A DNA stretch of 64,000 nt from Ceraceosorus guamensis (Eukaryota; Basidiomycota; Exobasidiomycetes; Ceraceosorales; Ceraceosoraceae). A program made the translations under genes and the position numbers. Positions 56,601 to 64,000 of this stretch are shown here, piece by piece. The stretch is taken from assembly GCF_003144195.1 (NCBI RefSeq), contig NW_020290019.1, positions 186,001 through 250,000 on the forward strand, read 5' to 3'. The stretch's first letter is position 1, and each line of letters begins with the position of its first letter. The notes below the pieces were generated by a model. That model searched no databases. It had not been told where the DNA came from and saw nothing but the letters and a program-made list of their open reading frames with translations.

Positions 56601-59600
56601 TGTCCGCCAGGAAAGTGGTGCCGACAACTGCGCCATTGTTCTGGCTCATCGTGTAGACATAATCGCCAAGGTCGTAAATATTGTCGTGCACGATGGCCCA
56701 ACTGCGGTCCCCATCTGAGCCTGCCTTTCTGACGTCCATGGTGGACACGACGTAGAAACCCTTGTAGCGCTTGTTCAGGAAAGGTATCAGGGTTTGAGGG
56801 TACCAGTTCTGGCTGGCAAGCTCGCTTGTCTGATCAGCAGCGCGGGTGCCGGAAGTGTGCACAGCCTGCGGGAAAGTTGGCGTGTAGTAGGTGGACGAGC
56901 CATTTGCAGTCAGTTGCACGTTGGCATCTTGGACCAGTCCGGGGCATGCGACCACCGGCAAGACAGGAAAGTACGGGGTGAGGTCTTGTCCGCCCAGCTG
57001 CTTCATGATTTCGTCGGTAACGCCTGTGGCGTGCCTGCCACCTGCAAAGCTGGTCAGGTCGTAAACCTTTCCGCGGACCGCAGTGTAATACTTTTGCTCC
57101 GGGTCGTTAAAGCCGGAAAGCTGGTTGTCGTTCCAAGCACGATCCTGGTCGGGACAGAGGATTCTTCCGAACGCAATGACGTAGAACAAGATGAAGCAAC
57201 ATAGGAAGGCGATGAGCATGCAGATGGTAAGCTTCTCGCGCCACGCCATCTGCACGTCTGGGCGCTTCATTCCGCCGCAGCGGGAGAGGGCCCAGTTTGG
57301 AATCCACCAGGTGAGTATCCAAACGAAGCGTGTCCACCACCGTCGGACCGCAGAGATCGGCTCTTCGGCTACGGCATCAATGCCTTTGCCTTCGAGGTCG
57401 GCGGACTTTTCCAGGGCGCCAGCCATACCGGGGTTGAGGGCACCTCCGTAGGCACCCTTGTCCCACTCGCCGCCCCAACCGTTATCGCTGGCAACGTCCT
57501 TGATTGAGCCTGCGAACGGATTTGATGCTCCCGAGGGTCGGCGAAGCAGCTGCTGCTCGTCCTCGTCTTCGAAGCCGGCTTTGCCCAGGTCTCCATCGCC
57601 ACCCATCGGCGTCAGATAGCTCGCGCTTCTCGTTGCTAGTTGACCGGGTGGATATGTGGGCGGGCTGCCACCACTGCCTCGCTCGATAGGGTCCGCATCA
57701 GCAAATACCTCAGAAGGCTCGCTGGCTCGCAAACGATCCTCCAGGCGTCTCCATGCACTGTAACCCAACCACACCTTCTCATGACCCAGAGCATAGTCCA
57801 GGCCGTCACGCAATGCGTTAGCAATGGCAAATGCTTGAATCTTCTCCCTAGGCTCCGAGACACCGGCGGCTGCGGCAGCCGGAATGACTGAATCGGAGTA
57901 TCGCAGGCAGAAGGCGTCAAAGGCCATTGCCTGCACGTACTCGCTGCGCTTGCGTGACGCCATTTCGGGAAGGAGCATGCTGCGAAGCTGCGCTTTGACG
58001 CGTCGAGCATCGAAGCTGTTGGGTTGGTCAATGTCGTTTGGACGCAGTGCGAGTACAGACCATGTACGGCCAGCATGGCGAACTGCACCAAGGATCTCGC
58101 TGATGGTGGCATTGACCTGTCTGCTGATCCCGTACACGCGCTGAGGATCCAGAAGGGGATCCACCGATGGAGCGTCTGGAGCCAGCGTCGATGGTTGTCG
58201 CAGTGGTCGAACGCTGACCTGTGCATTTGCGACAATTGAAGCATCAAGAGGATGCGGCTCCGTTGCCAGACTGGGCCCAGCGAAGAGCTTGCCAACGAAC
58301 CCAACTTGGCTTCTGCGCAGCATCGACACAAAGCTCGAGTCAAACACGTCAAGCTCGCGGCTCACAAAGCCTTGCACGTCGTACGTGCATTGTCCCTGGT
58401 AGTGATTGACCGCAAAGACTCGGCGACCACCTTGGCTCTGCGGCGCGGTGGAGGCCAAAGTGGAGTTGGTCGACGCGAGGTAAGACATGTGGCCGGCATG
58501 TTGATCAAGCTCTGCCAGCAAAGACGTATCATCCTCCTCCTTTGCCTTGCCACCTCTGACCTTCTGCATCGCCTTGTCGAGGGTGCCAAGCAGTCCTCCT
58601 GGCTTGCGATCCGTTGGTCCGCCAATGCTCGCGCTACCTCTCAGCAGCTCAACGCAAGATGTATTGTCAGTCACTTGGGTCTCCGGTGTGGCGATTCCAT
58701 CAGCCAGAGGCCCGGCGTTCAGTGGTCCATCAGCGTCAAAAATTTGCCTGACCAGGTAATTTTGAACCATTTCGGCTGGGAAGTTGGCTGAGGAGAATTC
58801 GTGGTGACCACTAGGCGGGAGGCCTGCGGCGCCAGGCGCAGCGATGGAGGAAGCAGGTCCTTTGCGTTGGAAGCCAGCAACATCGAGCTGCACGATCTGC
58901 GTAGGGAAGTGCTCGTCCGGCGCTGGGCAGACCTTGTGATTTGCGCTCTCGACAATGTATGCGAACAGAGTGGCGTATAGATCTCTGGCAAGTACATCTC
59001 TTTGATGGGCAGCGGCAGCAGCAGAGAGGATGCTGGACACTTGCTCTTTGCGAACCATACGCGTGCGGGTCGTCAGACACTGCTCGAGCTCGCTTTCGTC
59101 CACACCTAGAAGAATGGCAACGTCCTCCAGCGCCTCGCGACTTGTGATTTTGGCAGCGTCTGCTTCCATGACGTTGCTGTCCGGCTCGGCGAAGGTAATG
59201 CAGCTGAGTGTCAGGATGGCGGAGAGCAAGCTAAAGATAGCAGTAGTCTGCTTTTGCTTGAAGCCAAGGCTGCGAAGCGCGACCCTGAGCTCCTCCATTG
59301 CAATGCCATCGTCGCTGGAAGGGCCACCCGCCAGTCTATAGCAGCCAGAAGAGGCAAGAAGAGGATAGCTAGTCACATCCTCCAATCTAAATTGGTCCCT
59401 CTCATCTGCTGTAGCGCCAGCAAGGAGCTGGTAGAAGACGTGGAAAGTACGCTCTTCGCTCGCCAGGGGACCGCAAAGACGCGACTTGTCCAAACCAAAG
59501 GTAAGAACTTTGAAAGCGCCGAGCCGACCTGCTTCGGTGAAGTGCAGCTCGGTGTACTTGCCATGCCGACTGGCATTCCCATTGCTTTTGGTCTTGGCTG

Positions 59601-60187
59601 CGCCAAACGAGTTCAAGATGGTGTCAAAGGAGCGGACTTGGTCGGCCAGTTTGGCCTCGCGTTTGGTCGCATTGCTGGACAAGCGGAGCAATTGTTGTGT
59701 AAGTAGTTTCGATGCGAACGTCTTGCCCGAGTTTGTGGGGCCGCTGTGTATCAGGAAGAGCGACCCAGATTAGCCTTCTTGCCAGTCTCTGACATCGGTC
59801 TCGCGCTTCTCACCTGTAAAGAACTGCTTGGCTTTCTTTCGTCCGTCGCATGGCATGGTACACTCGTGTTGCAAACTCATAGGGATGAGGCGGAAGGCGG
59901 TCATCGGGCTGCAGAGATCCGCTCTGTTCCCAGCTAGCCTCGTTGTAGAGCTTGCGGTACGCATCAGCACTGGCATCGTTCAAATTCGCCAGCGTGCGCA
60001 AGGGATTGATGACAATGAGCGACGTGCCACCAAGGCGACTGTAAGGTTGCTCTGAGCGAAAGCGCTGCTGGAGATGAGAGAGGACTGTATCGTCGGAAAG
60101 CTGCACAGTTGTTGAGCTCGTGCTGGTCACCAGCGACACGAGATCCGCTGAAGGGCCTGCGCCCGGGACTGGATCCCTCATCGCCAT
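53671..60187 (-). CDS. mcs1: Class V/VII chitin synthase with myosin-like motor
   Basis: Plasma-membrane enzyme polymerising UDP-GlcNAc into chitin. The fused motor domain is the type described for Ustilago Mcs1. Six exons on the minus strand: 59814-60187, 56306-59743, 56147-56233, 55532-56073, 55382-55463 and 53671-55309, 2,053 residues. Motor: P-loop SGPTNSGKT (about residues 125-133, split by intron 1), switch I-like NASRHGKY and switch II-like DVAGFQ. Then come two helices near residue 930-970, a cytochrome-b5-like segment ([20 protein letters not shown]) and another helix. Catalytic parts: [49 protein letters not shown] and QRRRWINST, followed by a helix cluster. A Met/Pro/Gly-rich linker leads to a C-terminal DEK_C domain (about the last 55 residues). 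All phases agree. The nucleotide-binding motifs favour class V over class VII. Confidence 0.95.
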
Positions 60188-61287
60188 GTCGTCGCCACCG
60201 CCAGGGCAGTCTTCGTTGCGAGTAGGGAGTGTTGGATTGCGAGCTTAGACTCCGAGGCTAGTGCTGGGAGTATGGAGTTCGGTAGGTAATGGAATGGCTG
60301 ACTAACGGCGAGGTTCCCGCTGTGCTTTGAAATGGTGCGACCTATGCCCGTTGCAGAGGACTTGAACACGGCGTAACGGTGAGCCACAGCGTGGGCTCTA
60401 CTAAGAGACTGATGAGCTAGCTGCCCTTGATAATCTTCTTCGCGCGACTCAGGCAGCCCGGCTGAAAGGAGTGAGATGTGGAAGAGAGAAGCAAGCAGGG
60501 ATGGACGCGAGCAGAAAGTCAAGAGTCGCGGGTCGCAGTCACAGTCACACAGGAGAGCTCAATGAGAGTCTGAATGATGAATGGCGGACCGCGTCGCTTT
60601 GCTCTTCATGGCTATGGCAGCTCTCGTCCATGGCGCTCGGTCGCCTGCTGGGCAGCTTGCGGGATGAGCTGAGCCAACGTCGCAACAACGACGACGCGGC
60701 CGCTCCTTCTTAGCTCGCTTGCCGTTTGGGTGAGCATTCGCATTTCGTTGTGCTTTTTGAAACTCCTCGCGCTTGGCTGGCTATATACTGTAGTCGCGGC
60801 TGCTGCAGCGTGGCTCGCGGCCCGCGCCTTCGCGCGCGCATGCTGGCTAATGTGAACCCTTATTGCCGCACGCGCGGTCTTATTTTTTCTGTTTTTTTTT
60901 TGGCCTCTCGCTTGATGGGTCCCTGGCGCGGCGTACATAAATGAAAGAGGCGTGCGAGCAGCAGCACCCATGCAGTCAAAGTAGTAGCTGCATGTTAACG
61001 CGGATGCTGCTCGTATGCTCCCTGCCCCGACCCTTGCCGTTGTGCTGCCTCCCAGAGTGCTGCCGATGTGCTCGGTCTGCATCTATATATGATGCTGTCC
61101 AGCAGCCATGCAGCGAGCCAGGAGGCGCGCTTATGCATCGCAGCGGAGTAAGGCGCGTGCATGAATTCATCAGCGCAAGCATGTCTCCTTGTGTGCAGGG
61201 TTCGATTCGAAGTTTTGAATGTGGAGCTTACAAAATGGGATATAGACCCGAATTGGGAAATGGGGGTGGGTAGACCTAGGCCTGCCC
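60188..61287. other. Chitin synthase upstream region
   Basis: 1.1 kb of promoter and leader for the chitin synthase gene. It includes a T-rich tract at about 60889-60900, TATATATG near 61085 and a CGCGGGTCG run near 60525. Frames inside (for example 60612-61082, -) are low-complexity Ala/Arg strings without coding signal. Confidence 0.5.
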
Positions 61288-61497
61288 TCAAGCCTCGTCT
61301 CGCGCGGCTCGATCCTGCCAAGGACGAGCTTCCACTTTGACCTTTCTGGGCAAGCTTGAATCTTTGGATGATGAATCAAGCAAGCTAGCCTGGATCTTTG
61401 ATTGAGGAGTTGGTAGATCTCGCTGTACGAGCAAAGCACCCATGGTCATCTGTCCACCTCGCGAGGTTTCAGCGAGAGCATGAGCACTTGATTGCAT
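61288..61497 (-). CDS. Possible small protein, 69 residues, unknown
   Basis: Single-exon frame on the minus strand with a real ATG (MQSSAHALAETSRGGQ) and TGA stop. Codon use is close to that of the sure genes. The protein is polar, with MGALLVQRDLPTPQSK in the middle and a basic, Trp-containing end (VEARPWQDRAARDEA). There is no signal peptide and no Cys. The preceding 40 bases are C/T-rich with GACTCTATAGCC before the ATG, as in a promoter or leader. I do not recognise a family. It could equally be a last exon of a longer gene, or chance. Confidence 0.35.
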   Translation of the reverse strand: MQSSAHALAETSRGGQMTMGALLVQRDLPTPQSKIQASLLDSSSKDSSLPRKVKVEARPWQDRAARDEA

Positions 61498-62909
61498 GGC
61501 TATAGAGTCAGAAGTGAGAGGGCGAGAGTGGAGTCGAGTGATATTCGGCCTTCAATCGTGCGCGACACCATGTGTCCATGCAGGATTCACGATTGTTGAC
61601 AATGATTGTTTCAGACTCATCGATTCTCAAATTGGGAGTTTTGCCTTTTGACCGGACATGACAAACATGCAGTCCTCTCGATCGTGACCCTAGCCAGCAT
61701 CTCCACGGTTGCTGACCTCTGACTCCGAACGACTCGCACCCTCATGAAACATATCAGTTAGTCCCGAGTTGTGCGACGCCCGTCCTTGTTGTTTGTTACT
61801 CAAGACGCTATATCCACAACGTGCAAGCAGGCCTTTCAATGCCCGCGTTTGACTCGCAAGGTGAAGCAAGAATTTCGCCCCTGGCACTACTTTGGCTCCT
61901 CTGATATGATGTGTCCCTCCACGCAAGCATGCATGGGCAGAGACCATAGCGATAGGTGCTAAATCGTGATCTGACTCAATCAAGACTGCGCGGCACAACG
62001 AGGGTGGGGCGGAGGGAGGCCTTGCATGCTGTTCACGCGTATGCAGGTCTGAGCGGCGTCGCGGGGCGTCAGCTAGGATAATTGCGCGCGCCGGCGTCGG
62101 ATTCGCGAGGACGATCGATCAGCAGCGCGCACTGCAGCATGATGGTGATGACTCTTGACTCTTGACTGCTGCATGGCAAGCATGAATGAAACCCATGAAT
62201 GCACCCGCCCATATACCACACAAATCATATCATCGTCTCGTCGGACGCACACGCGCTGGTGCGGATAATTTTGTAATGCTTCGTCGTGTCAAGAGTAACT
62301 CGAAACTCGTGATCGAGTCGATGCAGAAGCGAAAGAAGCGGATCAGGCGTCATGGTGAGAGCCCAACAGCTCGTCCTCGAACTCTCATCTCGACATTCGC
62401 CGGTCGGACGCCTCGCCGCCGAACGTTGGTAATCATATCCCCCAGCAGTCGAATGCTGGGCATGCAGATAGAAGCTCGGGGAAAAGCTCAAAGCGCACCC
62501 TACTTGGCATTACAAACAGTCGCGTTGAGCAATGGCGACTGACAAAGAAGTCGCCTGAAGCGGTCACAGTGGTCGCTAGCCTGTTGTAGTAATCATAATA
62601 AGAGCAGGTGCAGCGAAAAGTCGAATGGTGCTGCTTCTAGGACATCTTGCAGTCGCTCTGATCAGCTTCCCACATCAAAGAGCTCGTATGCTCGCTTTTG
62701 GCAATGTTGTTTCCATGGACGGCAGCGCCTCACCACTGGCAGTATCTATGCAGCTATCCATTGATTCCACAGAAAAGGATGTTCGTCTATCGAGGCACAA
62801 GAGAAAAGCGAGTGCAAAAGGATGCAGTTCAAGAGTCGATCCCTTTAGAGCATTCGGTCGAACAAGATGCCCCTGCACTGGATCAGAATGAAGCGTCTTA
62901 GAGTCTTCT
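61498..62909. other. Spacer between carrier gene 3' end and small frame
   Basis: 1.4 kb. It contains a dispersed-motif copy at 61582-61595 (GGATTCACGATTG) and a TGACTCTTGACTCTTGACT repeat at 62148-62170. No gene or RNA is recognised. Confidence 0.5.
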
Positions 62910-64000
62910 TCACTGCTTTTGAAGCAGCTTGCGCGCCCACACCTGTCAGGAAGAAGCAAGTAGGCAGCGAAGCAGGAGCGTGAATAGAGCAAAATTAGTC
63001 GAGCGCGCTTCGTGATCGCGGGTGCGGCTTCCCTTTCACGCACCTCGAAATAGTCTCGGAAGTAGAACAGGAGAGCTTGCGCAAGAACAGCCTTTGTGAT
63101 TTGTGCTTGCATGCCCTGGGCATAGTCCGGACAAATGGCCCCGATCAGCATCAAAAGCTGAGTCCTTTGGCAAATCCGGAGCAGTGACCCACCTGATACC
63201 ATCCAGTGATGCCCTTCTCCTTGGCAATCTTGGCCAAGCAATCAAGAGCGCCAGTGTACGGTGTGTTTCTTGCTTGAAGACGAATCTTTGACAGAATGTA
63301 TGGGAATCTGTCCGCAATGGGGCAAGCTTGCTCAGCGAAGTGCAAGGCAATGCATCTCGCACACTTGTCTCCACTCACGTAACAACCGTCGCAAGCGTCT
63401 TAGAGAGAGCCCCGATCAGGAAGCTCTTGCCGGGTGTCATCTTTCCGTCTGCACTTGCAGCGAGGATTACATTTTTGACACCTGATGAGCGGAGGATGGT
63501 ATTGTCCAGCGTGTAAGAATGTCGAGTGATGACTGGGAGCACAGGATCCGAATCAGAAGCGTATTTGGCGGAACTCACGCTCGTAGACTCCGTACGTGAT
63601 GGCAGGGTTCACAGTGAGCACCAGACTGGGCTTCAGACCACGCCAGAGGCCAGTGATGCCGTCTTCCCTCAGAATGTCTTTCGCGACGCCCAGAAAGCTC
63701 TCATCCTCCACCACTTTTGATGCGGCCTTTGCGACCCCGCTCTGAGCAGGCTCTGGCCCAGCGCCGGCTGGTCTGCCAGACACACTGGGCTTGGGTGTGC
63801 CTCCTCCTAGCTGCTGACGTGTCGCAATGACGGCAACAGGAATGGTGAAAATTTGTGCCAGACCGCCCGCTACTGCGCCGAGCAGAAGCTCGATGGCTGT
63901 GCTGAGCTGAACAGCAGCTCCTGCTGCTGCTGCGGCGGCTCCAGTCTTTGTGAGCCGGTTGATGTAAAGAGTACGCACGACGCTGTACCAGTAGAAGTAG
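62910..64000 (-). CDS. Peroxisomal carrier, PMP47/Ant1 type (5' end missing)
   Basis: Mitochondrial-carrier-superfamily protein most like the peroxisomal adenine nucleotide carriers (PMP47/SLC25A17/Ant1), which supply ATP for fatty-acid activation. Visible exons on the minus strand: 63579-64000 (continuing beyond the window), 63379-63481, 63193-63307, 63044-63115 and 62910-62942. The first repeat is outside. Seen are YFYWYSVVRTLYI, ELLLGAVAGGLAQIFTIPVAVIATRQQ, GLWRGLKPSLVLTVNPAITYGVYER joined over an intron to VKNVILAASADGK, then MTPGKSFLIGALSKTLATVVT, FPYILSKIRLQARN and a last helix QITKAVLAQALLFYFRDYFE, ending VWARKLLQKQ. The TIPVAVIATRQQ form of the second-repeat signature fits the PMP47 group. 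Substrate assignment is by family only. Confidence 0.88.

Noticed and set aside
1-64000. Transposons, LTR elements or virus-like remnants
   Set aside because: No reverse transcriptase, integrase, transposase, capsid-like product or long terminal repeat was recognised. Only simple repeats and a short dispersed motif are present.

Overview
The window is nuclear DNA of a filamentous or dimorphic basidiomycete fungus, most probably from Ustilaginomycotina (smuts and relatives). The grounds are: many short GT-AG introns (about 60-170 bases, usually GTNNGT at the donor), fungus-specific genes (class V chitin synthase with a myosin-like motor and DEK_C tail, VTC1, DUF4211), and intergenic DNA scattered with a short TCACGA/TCGTGA-type motif that I recall as common between genes of smut fungi. 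No search could be run, so the placement below phylum is inference. No virus-like element, transposon, rRNA, convincing tRNA or CRISPR array was seen.

Layout. 1-966: 3' part of an unknown Ser/Pro-rich gene (-), leaving the window. 4537-6745: OGG1 DNA repair glycosylase (+), tail-to-tail with an orphan secreted protein (6772-7833, -). 8972-11025: ribosome-biogenesis ABC ATPase ARB1 (-). 11875-17000 is a compact block of mitochondrial or respiration-linked genes: methionine-R-sulfoxide reductase (+), AUH-type enoyl-CoA hydratase (-), Cox23-like twin CX9C protein (+) and the NF-YB/HAP3 CCAAT-factor subunit (-). 17297-19653: DUF4211 protein (+). After 5.2 kb without a resolved gene comes a DH-PH RhoGEF (24871-29010, +). 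Then follows a run of minus-strand genes: a small Cys-containing secreted protein, glia maturation factor, a CCDC97-like protein, a PA-TM-RING ubiquitin ligase and a newly inferred two-exon small secreted protein (38868-39300).

43011-45398: a seven-helix membrane protein (+). 46770-47824: VTC1 (+). 48316-49084 and 50069-50617: ribosomal proteins uS17 and eS12, head to head. 51499-52849: cornichon/ERV14 cargo receptor (-). 53671-60187: the 2,053-residue myosin-motor chitin synthase (-). 61288-61497: a possible 69-residue gene (-). 62910-64000: a peroxisomal carrier of the PMP47/Ant1 type (-), cut off at its 5' end by the window edge.

The genes are mostly independent housekeeping functions, with no operon-like system. 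Two loose themes can be drawn. One is membrane traffic and cell-wall growth (RhoGEF, GMF actin regulator, ERV14, chitin synthase, PA-RING). The other is mitochondrial function (MsrB, AUH, COX23, HAP3). Exon structures were worked out by hand from reading-frame continuity, splice signals and remembered family alignments. All exon lengths were checked for phase, but transcript evidence is absent.
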